A stretch of DNA of 7,458 bases from Acidaminococcus sp050873445 (GTDB taxonomy: Bacteria > Bacillota > Negativicutes > Acidaminococcales > Acidaminococcaceae): the NCBI RefSeq assembly GCF_050873445.1, contig NZ_JBNMIU010000074.1, positions 1 to 7,458 of the forward strand. The letters run 5' to 3'. Numbering within the stretch: position 1 is the stretch's first letter; each line of letters begins with the position of its first letter. Shown here one piece after another: positions 1 through 6,049 of this stretch. The notes below the pieces were generated by a model. That model ran no database searches. It saw only the letters and a program-made list of their open reading frames with translations, and was not told the origin of the DNA. A program made the position numbers and the translations under genes.

Positions 1-81
1 GACAGCCTCAGCGTTGGGATCCAGATTCATCAGCTTGCTAGCTTTTTCCATAGGGATTTTTGCCATTTCGAACAAACTCAT
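1..81 (-). CDS. Partial CDS: probable Glu/Leu/Phe/Val-type dehydrogenase, N-terminus only
   Basis: Only the first 27 codons are inside the window; the gene continues past position 1. The peptide begins MSLFEMAKIPMEKASKLM and continues NLDPNAEAV. A short amphipathic helix followed by an 'LDPN' turn resembles the start of bacterial NAD(P)-dependent glutamate dehydrogenases, where a helix ending in 'LDP' precedes the conserved 'EPMRV..V.IPVRMDDG' strand. That diagnostic strand lies outside the window, so the family call is by resemblance and tentative. If correct, the enzyme would interconvert glutamate and 2-oxoglutarate in the cytoplasm, a central step in glutamate-fermenting anaerobes. The start is well supported: ATG at 81-79 with AGGAGG at 95-90, eight bases upstream. 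The gene has its own extended -10 promoter at 145-153 and a leader of roughly 57 nt. It could instead be another protein with a similar leading helix. Confidence 0.5.
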   Translation of the reverse strand, partial: MSLFEMAKIPMEKASKLMNLDPNAEAV

Positions 82-144
82 TTGTAACGCCTCCTAAAAT
101 TTTCAACTTTCCTAAAACTCTTATCTTTGAACCCTTACGAGTTC

Positions 145-153
145 ATTATAGCA
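145..153 (-). promoter_or_regulatory. Extended -10 promoter for the left-edge dehydrogenase-like gene
   Basis: On the minus strand this reads TGCTATAAT: a perfect TATAAT hexamer (150-145) preceded by the TGn extension. The best -35 is weak (TTGCGT at 172-167, 16-base spacer), as expected for an extended -10 promoter. The predicted start of transcription is near 138. This leaves a leader of about 57 nt before the ATG at 81. Confidence 0.65.
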
Positions 154-186
154 TGATTCTGAAAATACGCAATTATTTTTTGTATC

Positions 187-196
187 TTGTATACAA
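187..196. promoter_or_regulatory. Perfect palindrome TTGTATACAA, candidate operator
   Basis: A 10-bp perfect inverted repeat lies just upstream of the -35 region of the promoter at 145-153. Palindromes of the form TTGTATACAA resemble operators of GntR-family (FadR/FCD-type) regulators. The position upstream of the core promoter would suit an activator, or a repressor that also contacts upstream DNA. Assignment to a regulator family is inference from the motif alone. Confidence 0.35.
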
Positions 197-203
197 TTTC
201 ATT

Positions 204-223
204 TTTGCAAATTATTTAGCAAA
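204..223. promoter_or_regulatory. Dyad TTTGC-N10-GCAAA upstream of the left-edge gene
   Basis: An AT-rich 20-bp interrupted inverted repeat has arms at 204-208 and 219-223, between the QueG-like gene's stop and the promoter at 145-153. Together with the palindrome at 187-196 it gives this 180-bp region two dyad elements. It may be a second protein-binding site. It lacks the G+C stem and U-tract of a terminator. Such a short AT-rich dyad could arise by chance. Confidence 0.25.
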
Positions 224-263
224 GTCAAGATGTGCTTGATTCCATTTCCTTATCGCTTACTTA

Positions 264-1136
264 TCACTCCCGCGCATCCAGCAGGGCCAGATTCCGCAGC
301 AGGAGTTTCTTTCCCCGCCAGGCAAAGGCCCGCTCTCCGTATCTTTCTTTAAACTGCCGGTTGGTCAGCGGCTCCAGTTCCTGCACAGTCAGCCGGGACT
401 GGCGCCGCCTTTTGAATTCCGGAACGGGAGTCACTGGTACCTGGGCATTGCAGGGGCAGCAGCGCTGGCATTCGTCACAGCCGAACACCAGGGGCGTCTT
501 CCGCAGGATGATGATTTCCTCCGGCGTCAGCTCCCCCTTTTTCTGGGTCAAGTAGGATTTGCAGGTTCTGTAATCATACCTTCCGCTGCTGAAACACTTC
601 CCCGGGCAGCATCGGGTACAGGCGCCGCAGTGGCAGCATTCTCCCGTATCCGGCAGGTCCGGTTCCAGCGGCAGGGTAGTCAGCACTGCTCCGATGAAAC
701 ACCAGGAACCCCAGGTCTTGTTGATCAGGCATCCGTTATCCCCCTGGAAGCCCAGGCCAGCTTCTACGGCCAGCTGCCGTTCAGCCAGGACCGAGGTATC
801 CACGACAGCTTCCTGATGGCTCTCAGGCCAGTTCTGTCTCAGCCAGGCGGTAATTTTCTCCAGATACTGCCGGATGATCCCATGGTAATCGGGAAACTGG
901 CAGTACAGGGACAGATTGGCTCCCTCCGCCGGCAGCTGGTAATAAGGGAACAGGATGACCACCGCCGCCCGGCAGCCGGGCAGTACCCCGGCCAGATCAT
1001 ACCGCTCCGGACCTTTTCCGGCAGCCAGGGGGCAGATATCCGTCCGGTGTTCCGGCTCCGTCAGCCGATTGGGAGCAATGCCCACGGCCGTCAGACCCAG
1101 GCTGCGGCAGTACTCTTTGATAGGCTGGCTGTCCAT
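264..1136 (-). CDS. queG: Short QueG-like epoxyqueuosine reductase (DUF1730 / double 4Fe-4S protein)
   Basis: A 290-aa cytoplasmic protein. QueG uses cobalamin and two [4Fe-4S] clusters to reduce epoxyqueuosine to queuosine at wobble position 34 of GUN-anticodon tRNAs. Residues about 45-110 match the DUF1730 region (VLPGCRAAVV, DYHGIIRQYL). Asp113 in VVDTS sits where the QueG catalytic aspartate is found (VDSAPV in E. coli) and is followed by AGLGFQGDNGCLI. Cluster ligands are visible: C167-x2-C170-x2-C173-x3-C177-P, C192 in TCKSYLT, and C220-x2-C223-x3-C227-P. It ends just after the RNLAL segment, so it lacks the C-terminal HEAT-like part of the roughly 380-aa enzymes. Non-ligand cysteines (C168, C176, C226, C229) crowd the clusters. 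I chose ATG 1136 because AAAGGAG (1150-1144) lies seven bases upstream; the longer reading starts inside a hairpin. Stops are tandem (TGA TAA). It lies 87 bp downstream of the hydrolase. A short paralogue with another substrate is possible. Confidence 0.75.
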   Translation of the reverse strand: MDSQPIKEYCRSLGLTAVGIAPNRLTEPEHRTDICPLAAGKGPERYDLAGVLPGCRAAVVILFPYYQLPAEGANLSLYCQFPDYHGIIRQYLEKITAWLRQNWPESHQEAVVDTSVLAERQLAVEAGLGFQGDNGCLINKTWGSWCFIGAVLTTLPLEPDLPDTGECCHCGACTRCCPGKCFSSGRYDYRTCKSYLTQKKGELTPEEIIILRKTPLVFGCDECQRCCPCNAQVPVTPVPEFKRRRQSRLTVQELEPLTNRQFKERYGERAFAWRGKKLLLRNLALLDARE

Positions 1137-1169
1137 GGGTATCTCCTTTCTGACATTTTCAAGTCTTTG

Positions 1170-1208
1170 AAAAATGGGGTGTGGAAAATGTTTTTCACAC
1201 CCCATTTT
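1170..1208 (-). terminator. Rho-independent terminator between the GDSL hydrolase and queG-like genes
   Basis: There is a perfect 13-bp inverted repeat: AAAATGGGGTGTG at 1171-1183 and its complement at 1196-1208, with a 12-base A/T-rich centre that can extend the stem by about four pairs. On the minus strand the stem ends in five T residues (1174-1170). It begins 15 bases after the hydrolase stop at 1224 and ends 33 bases before the queG-like start, so it terminates or attenuates transcription into that gene. Confidence 0.8.
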
Positions 1209-1223
1209 GATTATCGTAAAGAT

Positions 1224-2540
1224 TCACAGGAATTCCTGCAAATGGCCATTGATAATCTCTCCCATCATCTGCTTCATTGTAACATCTCCATGGAGTCCGT
1301 CCAAAGCCATTTCCGCAGGGAGTTCCGGTGCCATGACCTCGAAGGGAGCTGCCACATCGATGTGCGGCTGGCTGCGGATGTACGCATTCACTTTGGCAAA
1401 AGCTTCCTGCCAATGGGGATCCGAATCCTCGTCGAAAGCCTTCCGGATATTGGCCGGATTGATGGGTGCCAAGGTCATGAGCACCGGTGTGATACCATTT
1501 GTCCGACACAGATTCTGCATCTTCTTCAGGTCGGCGATGACATCATCCGGTGGAACCCCGTCCCGCAGGCTGTTGGTCCCGCCCATGATCAGCAGGACCT
1601 TCAGATGGAAGGGCAGTACATCTTTTTGGAACCGGTTCACCATCATTTCGCTGGTGTCTCCGCTTTCCGACAGGTTCACCACCGGTACCTGGATGTAGGA
1701 GCTGTAGCTGTAGGCCGTATCCGAAGGGCTGAAGGACATGTGCCCGCCCCCGTGGGAAATGCTGTCTCCGTAGACGCCTACCTGGATTCCTTCATCCGTA
1801 TCCAGAGAAACTTTCTGGGGCAGACTCCACTCACCCACGGGCAGGCCCCGCTTGTCCAGACCTCGAACTCTCCAGTAATAGGTACCGATCCGGGGCTGTT
1901 TGTCATACAGATCCGTCAGGCTGGTGGTCTCTGCATAGACCCGATGGGCTGATGGCAGGATCCCGTCCAGATGCTGGGGCATATCATCCAGGATTTCAAC
2001 TTCATACAGGGCAGCTCCGGGCAGAGCCGTATAGGAATACACCGGATACAGCAGCCGGGTACCGTTATCCGGCTGTGCCACCGGTTTCGGCACTGGAGCA
2101 TAACGTTGATTCCGCTGCAGAGAAGAGGCCAGCTCAGCCGGCTGAGAAAAAGCACCGATGGGATTTCCATCCATATCCAGGGGACGTACCCGCCATAAAA
2201 GCGGCAGATTCCCCTCCAGATCAGGCAGCTGGTTCTCCTTCAGCAGGAGCTGGTTCCCATAGAGTTCATCATTTCGGTAAACAGCAGCTTCCACAGGCTG
2301 CTGGGGTTCCAGTTCTTCCGGTACGCGGGAGAAGATTTCCAGTTCATAGCGCACGGCCTGCAGATCTGCTGGCCACTGGAGCAAGGCCAGCTGCGGAGCT
2401 GGCTGGCTGTACTGACTCAGGATCCGGCTGGTGCGATGCTGCAGGGTATTGTTGAACTGACCGGCAAACAGCCCTGGCAGCAAGAATGCTACCAGCAGGA
2501 ACCGCCACAGCCGGCCGTTTTTCATAATGGACTGAAACAT
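1224..2540 (-). CDS. Membrane-anchored SGNH/GDSL hydrolase with two fibronectin-III-like repeats
   Basis: A 438-aa predicted extracytoplasmic esterase/lipase-like protein of unknown substrate. Residues about 9-27 form a hydrophobic segment after basic residues (signal anchor or signal peptide; no lipobox cysteine). Two beta-rich modules follow (about 46-138 and 163-248), each carrying a related WRVRxLDxxGxPxG motif (116-129 and 223-236), typical of fibronectin-III-like repeats. The C-terminal SGNH domain (about 253-438) has all four blocks: GDS with nucleophile Ser260, Gly294 in NLSESGDTS, Asn323 in GGTN, and Asp414/His417 in DGLH. The enzyme should therefore be active, perhaps as a carbohydrate or cell-envelope deacetylase, but that is inference. 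Start choice: an ATG at 2546 is only one base from the Shine-Dalgarno, whereas ATG 2540 is seven bases from it. It has its own promoter at 2567-2575 and a terminator downstream. No specific named family was recognised. Confidence 0.85.
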   Translation of the reverse strand: MFQSIMKNGRLWRFLLVAFLLPGLFAGQFNNTLQHRTSRILSQYSQPAPQLALLQWPADLQAVRYELEIFSRVPEELEPQQPVEAAVYRNDELYGNQLLLKENQLPDLEGNLPLLWRVRPLDMDGNPIGAFSQPAELASSLQRNQRYAPVPKPVAQPDNGTRLLYPVYSYTALPGAALYEVEILDDMPQHLDGILPSAHRVYAETTSLTDLYDKQPRIGTYYWRVRGLDKRGLPVGEWSLPQKVSLDTDEGIQVGVYGDSISHGGGHMSFSPSDTAYSYSSYIQVPVVNLSESGDTSEMMVNRFQKDVLPFHLKVLLIMGGTNSLRDGVPPDDVIADLKKMQNLCRTNGITPVLMTLAPINPANIRKAFDEDSDPHWQEAFAKVNAYIRSQPHIDVAAPFEVMAPELPAEMALDGLHGDVTMKQMMGEIINGHLQEFL

Positions 2541-2547
2541 CTCCATC

Positions 2548-2553
2548 CCTCCT
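2548..2553 (-). promoter_or_regulatory. Ribosome binding site deciding the hydrolase start
   Basis: AGGAGG on the minus strand. It lies seven bases from the ATG at 2540 but only one base from the in-frame ATG at 2546, which favours the 438-residue over the 440-residue reading. Confidence 0.7.
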
Positions 2554-2566
2554 TTCGTAATGCCTT

Positions 2567-2575
2567 ATTGTACCA
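2567..2575 (-). promoter_or_regulatory. Extended -10 promoter for the GDSL hydrolase
   Basis: The minus strand reads TGGTACAAT: TACAAT (2572-2567) with a TGn extension and no good -35 about 17 bases upstream. Transcription would start near 2560, giving a very short leader of about 20 nt that contains the Shine-Dalgarno at 2553-2548. It lies after the gatB terminator, so the hydrolase is probably transcribed separately from gatCAB. Confidence 0.5.
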
Positions 2576-2620
2576 AATTCCCCTGAAAAAAGGAGGTCTG
2601 TTCTGTGATTTTTTTATAAC

Positions 2621-2653
2621 AGAAAAGGGAGCTGTGATTGCTCACAGCCCCCT
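2621..2653 (-). terminator. Rho-independent terminator of the gatCAB operon
   Basis: On the minus strand an 11-bp stem (arms 2652-2642 and 2637-2627, one G-U pair) encloses a GCAA tetraloop (2641-2638) and is followed by TTTT (2626-2623) and a further A/T-rich run. It begins eight bases after the gatB stop codon. The T-tract is short, but stem stability and position support termination. Confidence 0.8.
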
Positions 2654-2659
2654 GATATT

Positions 2660-4108
2660 TTATTCGCCTTTGATGGTTTTGATGATCAGTTTGTTGACCA
2701 TGCCCGGGTTGGCTTTGCCGCGGGATTTTTTCATGATCTGGCCTACCAGGAAGCCGATGGCCTTATCCTTGCCGGCTTTATAGTCCGCAACAGACTGCGG
2801 GTTGGCGGCAATGACTTCGTCCACCATCTTCTGGATGGCACCTTCGTCGCTGACCTGTTCCAGGCCCAGTTTCTTCACCAGTGCAGCAGGATCTTCATCC
2901 TTCTTCAGCATTTCAGCAAAAACCTTCTTGGCCAGCTTGCTGGACAGCACGCCCTTCTTGATCAGGGCAACCATCTGTCCCAGATGAGCCGGGGAAACAG
3001 GGAAGTCACCGATGCCGCAGTTGTTGCTGTTCAGGTAAGCGGACACATCGCCCAGGATCCAGTTGGCCACGCCTTTGGCATCTTCGGTTTCCGCTGCAGC
3101 GGCATCGAAGTATTCGGCCATTTTCTTATCGGCTACAATCAGTTCAGCAGAGTAGTCGTCCAAGCCTTTTTCGTTCATCAGACGGGCTTTCCGGGCATCC
3201 GGCAGTTCCGGCAGTTCGCTTTTGGCTTTTTCCACCCATTCTTTTTCGATGATGATGGGAGCCAGGTCGGGTTCCGGGAAATACCGGTAGTCATGGGCTT
3301 CTTCCTTGCTCCGCATGGAGAAGGTCATGCCCTGGGCATCGTCCCAGGTACGGGTTTCCTGAACCACATGGCCGCCGTCTTCCAGGATTTCCTTCTGCCG
3401 TTCCACTTCGTATTCAATGGCCCGTTCCAGGGCTTTGAAAGAATTCAGGTTCTTGATTTCAGCACGAGTACCGAATTCCTTGGCACCTGCCGGCATAATG
3501 GAAATGTTGGCATCGCAGCGCATGGAGCCTTCCTGCATCTTGCCGTCGCACACACCGGTGTACTGCAGATAGGCACGGAGTTTTTCCATATAGGCACGAG
3601 CTTCAGCCGCAGAACGCATATCCGGTTCGGATACGATTTCGATCAGGGGAACGCCCGCCCGGTTGTAGTCTACTGCGGAGAAGTCGGAAGTACTGATGGA
3701 GGCACCGGAATGCACCAGTTTCCCGGCATCTTCTTCCATATGGATCCGGGTAATGCCGATCCGTTTGGTCTTCCCGTCCACGTTCACGTCCAGATGGCCC
3801 TTCAGGGCAATGGGCTGATAGAACTGAGAAATCTGGTAGGCTTTGGCCAGATCCGGATAATAGTAGTTCTTCCGGTCGAATTTGCTGTAGCGCTGGATTT
3901 CGCAGTTCACAGCCAGTGCGAAACGCAGGGCATATTCCACCATTTGTTTGTTGATTACAGGCAGAGCCCCGGGCATACCCAGGCAGACCGGGCATACGTG
4001 GGTGTTGGGAGCACCGCCGAATTCCGTAGAGCAGGAGCAGAAAGCCTTCGTCTTGGTTTTCAGTTCTGCATGGACTTCCAGACCGATTACGGTAGTATAT
4101 TCTGTCAT
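2660..4108 (-). CDS. gatB: Asp-tRNA(Asn)/Glu-tRNA(Gln) amidotransferase subunit B
   Basis: The 482-aa GatB subunit binds mischarged Glu-tRNA(Gln) or Asp-tRNA(Asn), activates the acyl group with ATP, and receives ammonia from GatA. Family motifs run in order: VIGLEVHAEL (7-16), CPVCLGMPGALPV (39-51), DRKNYYYPDLAKAYQISQ (78-95), MEEDAGKLVH (124-133), DYNRAGVPLIEIVSEPD (147-163), EGSMRCDANIS (193-203), RAEIKNLNSF (215-224) and DYRYFPEPDL (273-282). The C-terminal helical tail (about 330-482) is the YqeY-like tRNA-binding region. Cys24, Cys26, Cys39 and Cys42 form a CxC...CxxC set, possibly a zinc site, which not all GatB proteins have. Its ATG overlaps the gatA TAA by one base (TAATG), with GGGAGGG inside the gatA end, so translational coupling is likely. 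Length is normal for the family. It is the last gene of the operon. Confidence 0.97.
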   Translation of the reverse strand: MTEYTTVIGLEVHAELKTKTKAFCSCSTEFGGAPNTHVCPVCLGMPGALPVINKQMVEYALRFALAVNCEIQRYSKFDRKNYYYPDLAKAYQISQFYQPIALKGHLDVNVDGKTKRIGITRIHMEEDAGKLVHSGASISTSDFSAVDYNRAGVPLIEIVSEPDMRSAAEARAYMEKLRAYLQYTGVCDGKMQEGSMRCDANISIMPAGAKEFGTRAEIKNLNSFKALERAIEYEVERQKEILEDGGHVVQETRTWDDAQGMTFSMRSKEEAHDYRYFPEPDLAPIIIEKEWVEKAKSELPELPDARKARLMNEKGLDDYSAELIVADKKMAEYFDAAAAETEDAKGVANWILGDVSAYLNSNNCGIGDFPVSPAHLGQMVALIKKGVLSSKLAKKVFAEMLKKDEDPAALVKKLGLEQVSDEGAIQKMVDEVIAANPQSVADYKAGKDKAIGFLVGQIMKKSRGKANPGMVNKLIIKTIKGE

Positions 4109-5574
4109 TATTTCAACCCTCCCAGAGGTGCCACGGCTTTATGGAAATCCGTAGCCTGTTCAAAGGTGTAGGCAGCCCGCAGCAGGGTTTCTTCGCCCAG
4201 TGCCTTGCCGATGAGCTGGGCGCCCACAGGCATGTTGTCTACAAAACCGCAGGGGATGGAAATCCCGGGCAGCCCGGCCATGTTCACCGGAATGGTGGTC
4301 ACGTCCAGCATGTAGACCGTCAGCGGATCCATCTTGGCATCCAGCGGATAAGCCACCACAGGAGAGGTGGGAGTCAGCAGCAGGTCGCACTTCTTGAAGG
4401 CGTCAGCAAAGTCCTGACGGATCAAGGTCCGTACCTGCATGGCTTTGTTGTAGTAAGCATCATAGTAACCGGAACTCAGTACGTAGGTCCCCAGCATGAT
4501 CCGGCGGCGGACTTCCTTGCCAAAGCCTTCTGTACGGGTCTTGCGCATCATTTCCGGAGCGCTTTCAGCAGCGGTTTCCCGGAAGCCATACCGTACGCCG
4601 TCAAACCGTCCCAGGTTGGCGGAAGCTTCTGCCGGAGCAATGATGTAATAAGTGATGACGGCATATTCCGTATGGGGCAGGGACACTTCGATTACATGGG
4701 CACCCAGTTCTTCGAACTTCTTGGCAGCCATTTTGATCTGGGCAGCCACTTTGGGATCCGTGCCTTCGCCGAAGTATTCCTTGGGCAGGCCGATGGTCAG
4801 GTCTTTCACATCCTGGCGCAGAGACTTGGTATAATCAGGGACAGGAGCATTATAGCTGGTGGAATCATGAGCATCCACCCCGCTGATGGTGTTCAGTACC
4901 AGAGCCGCATCCGTCACGTCGCGGGCAATGGGACCAACCTGATCCAGGGAAGAGGCAAAAGCCACGCAGCCATACCGGGAAACCCGGCCATAGGTAGGTT
5001 TCAAACCGACACAGCCGTTGAAGAAGGCCGGCTGCCGGATGGAACCGCCCGTATCAGAACCCAGGGACCAGATGGCTTCACCGGCTGCGATGGAAGCAGC
5101 GCTGCCGCCGGAAGAACCGCCCGGTACACGGGTCAGATTCCAGGGGTTATGGGTAATCTGGAAGCGGGACGTTTCCGTGGTGGACCCCATGGCGAATTCA
5201 TCCATATTGGTCTTGCCCAGGAAAATGGCCTCATCTTTCCGCAGGTTTTCGATGACATGGGCATCGTACACCGGCATGAAGTTCTCCAGGATCTTGGAAG
5301 CGCAGGTCATGCGCACACCCTTCACACTGATGTTATCCTTGATGGCACCGGGAATCCCGGCCAGGGGTTTGATGGGTTCGCCGTCAGCGATCATCTTGTC
5401 CACTTTGGCAGCCTGGGCCAGTGCGTTTTCTTTGTCCAGAGTAATATAGGCCTTGACCTGATCTTCTACTTCATCGATCCGGTCATAGACCGCTTTTGTC
5501 AGTTCCACGGAGCTGATTTCTTTCTTGACCAGCTTATCGTGGAGCTCATGTGCAGTTTCTCTATACAGTGCCAC
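4108..5574 (-). CDS. gatA: Asp-tRNA(Asn)/Glu-tRNA(Gln) amidotransferase subunit A (glutaminase)
   Basis: The 488-aa amidase-signature subunit releases ammonia from glutamine for transfer to the tRNA-bound acyl group. The Ser-cisSer-Lys triad is intact: Lys79 in GIPGAIKDN, Ser154 in PGGSSGGSAA and nucleophile Ser178 in GSDTGGSIRQPA. This is the same spacing as in characterised GatA proteins. Length is normal. The start codon is GTG (5574-5572), supported by AGGAGG at 5587-5582 seven bases away and by the family-typical MALYRETAHELHDKL beginning. It follows gatC with a 14-base gap, its Shine-Dalgarno lying just behind the gatC stop, and overlaps gatB by one base, which would help keep subunit ratios balanced. 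No disruption or odd residue was seen. Confidence 0.97.
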   Translation of the reverse strand: MALYRETAHELHDKLVKKEISSVELTKAVYDRIDEVEDQVKAYITLDKENALAQAAKVDKMIADGEPIKPLAGIPGAIKDNISVKGVRMTCASKILENFMPVYDAHVIENLRKDEAIFLGKTNMDEFAMGSTTETSRFQITHNPWNLTRVPGGSSGGSAASIAAGEAIWSLGSDTGGSIRQPAFFNGCVGLKPTYGRVSRYGCVAFASSLDQVGPIARDVTDAALVLNTISGVDAHDSTSYNAPVPDYTKSLRQDVKDLTIGLPKEYFGEGTDPKVAAQIKMAAKKFEELGAHVIEVSLPHTEYAVITYYIIAPAEASANLGRFDGVRYGFRETAAESAPEMMRKTRTEGFGKEVRRRIMLGTYVLSSGYYDAYYNKAMQVRTLIRQDFADAFKKCDLLLTPTSPVVAYPLDAKMDPLTVYMLDVTTIPVNMAGLPGISIPCGFVDNMPVGAQLIGKALGEETLLRAAYTFEQATDFHKAVAPLGGLK

Positions 5575-5581
5575 TGTTCTG

Positions 5582-5587
5582 CCTCCT
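5582..5587 (-). promoter_or_regulatory. Ribosome binding site supporting the gatA GTG start
   Basis: AGGAGG on the minus strand, in the 14-base gap after the gatC stop and seven bases from the GTG at 5574. It supports a non-ATG start for gatA. Confidence 0.75.
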
Positions 5588-5588
5588 C

Positions 5589-5876
5589 TTATTCGATCAC
5601 CCGGGGAACTTTGAAGCCGCCTTCATATTCCTCCGGTGCATTCTTCATGGCATCCTCATGGGACAGACTCTGGACCGGAACATCTTCCCGCAGCACATTG
5701 CTGATGGGGAGTACATAAGGAGAAGGTTCGATTCCCGTGGTATCCACTTTCTTTAAGATTTCAGCATAATTCAAAATCTGGTTGAACTGTTCAACGAACT
5801 TGTCCATTTCATCGTCCGGAACATTTAACCGGCACAGATTCGCGATATGCTTTACATCATTGACTGTAACGCTCAT
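5589..5876 (-). CDS. gatC: Asp-tRNA(Asn)/Glu-tRNA(Gln) amidotransferase subunit C
   Basis: A 95-aa small subunit that wraps around the GatA-GatB interface and stabilises the heterotrimer; it is not catalytic. The sequence shows the GatC pattern: an N-terminal helix VNDVKHIANLCRLNV, then a second helix FVEQFNQILNYAEILKKVD, then the conserved TTGIEPSPYVLP segment, LREDVP, and the terminal FKVPRVIE. I chose ATG 5876 rather than an in-frame upstream reading to 5918. GatC proteins begin close to this helix, and AGGCGGTGA (5889-5881), a near-match to the 16S 3' end complement, lies four bases upstream. It is the first gene of gatCAB, with an extended -10 promoter at 5947-5955 and a 7-bp leader hairpin. 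Confidence 0.96.
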   Translation of the reverse strand: MSVTVNDVKHIANLCRLNVPDDEMDKFVEQFNQILNYAEILKKVDTTGIEPSPYVLPISNVLREDVPVQSLSHEDAMKNAPEEYEGGFKVPRVIE

Positions 5877-5904
5877 TTTTTCACCGCCTATCGAAAATCT
5901 ATTC

Positions 5905-5927
5905 CAGCGGGCCGTCAATACCCGCTG
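5905..5927 (-). promoter_or_regulatory. Hairpin in the gatCAB leader
   Basis: A perfect 7-bp inverted repeat CAGCGGG/CCCGCTG (arms 5905-5911 and 5921-5927) with a 9-base loop lies in the predicted 64-nt leader between the promoter and the gatC ribosome binding site. It has no T-run, so it is not a terminator. It may affect mRNA stability or translation, or bind a protein. Confidence 0.4.
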
Positions 5928-5946
5928 AAACCAGTTTTACTCAAAG

Positions 5947-5955
5947 ATTATATCA
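5947..5955 (-). promoter_or_regulatory. Extended -10 promoter for gatCAB
   Basis: The minus strand reads TGATATAAT: a perfect TATAAT (5952-5947) with a TGn extension. No good -35 lies at 16-18 bases upstream. Predicted transcription start is near 5940, giving a leader of about 64 nt to the gatC ATG. Confidence 0.6.
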
Positions 5956-6019
5956 CAGGTCGGGCAAATAGAAAACTCTTTGCAGGGCTTTTCCCTGTCT
6001 CCATGCACTTCCCCGCCTC

Positions 6020-6049
6020 TTGACAAACGCCCTTGGGAAACAGTATTGT
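6020..6049 (+). promoter_or_regulatory. Promoter for the MetI-type gene
   Basis: A perfect -35 TTGACA (6020-6025) is followed after 18 bases by TATTGT (6044-6049), a four-of-six match to TATAAT. The -10 is weak and alternative hexamers lie nearby (TACAAT 6071-6076, TATATT 6081-6086). The -35 call is therefore firmer than the exact start site. The -10 overlaps a dyad at 6045-6076, consistent with regulation. Confidence 0.5.

Noticed and set aside
1137..1205. N-terminal extension of the queG-like gene to an ATG at 1205
   Set aside because: The upstream ATG lies inside the terminator stem, the added residues are not QueG-like, and ATG 1136 has a well-spaced AAAGGAG.
630..1952. Long plus-strand open frame of 440 codons opposite the queG-like and hydrolase genes
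   Set aside because: It runs antisense across two genes with clear family motifs and spans their terminator. Its translation is low complexity without recognisable motifs. It looks like a stop-poor shadow of codon usage.
2984..4171. Plus-strand open frame of 395 codons opposite gatB
   Set aside because: Antisense to an unambiguous gatB; the His/Phe/Gly-rich translation has no family features.
4141..5718. Plus-strand open frame of 525 codons opposite gatA and gatC
   Set aside because: Longer than gatA itself, but the opposite strand has the complete GatA triad and correct operon signals. The antisense product shows no motif or supported start.
5877..5918. N-terminal extension of gatC to 5918
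   Set aside because: It would read through the leader hairpin and ribosome binding site, and GatC proteins start at the helix beginning near ATG 5876.
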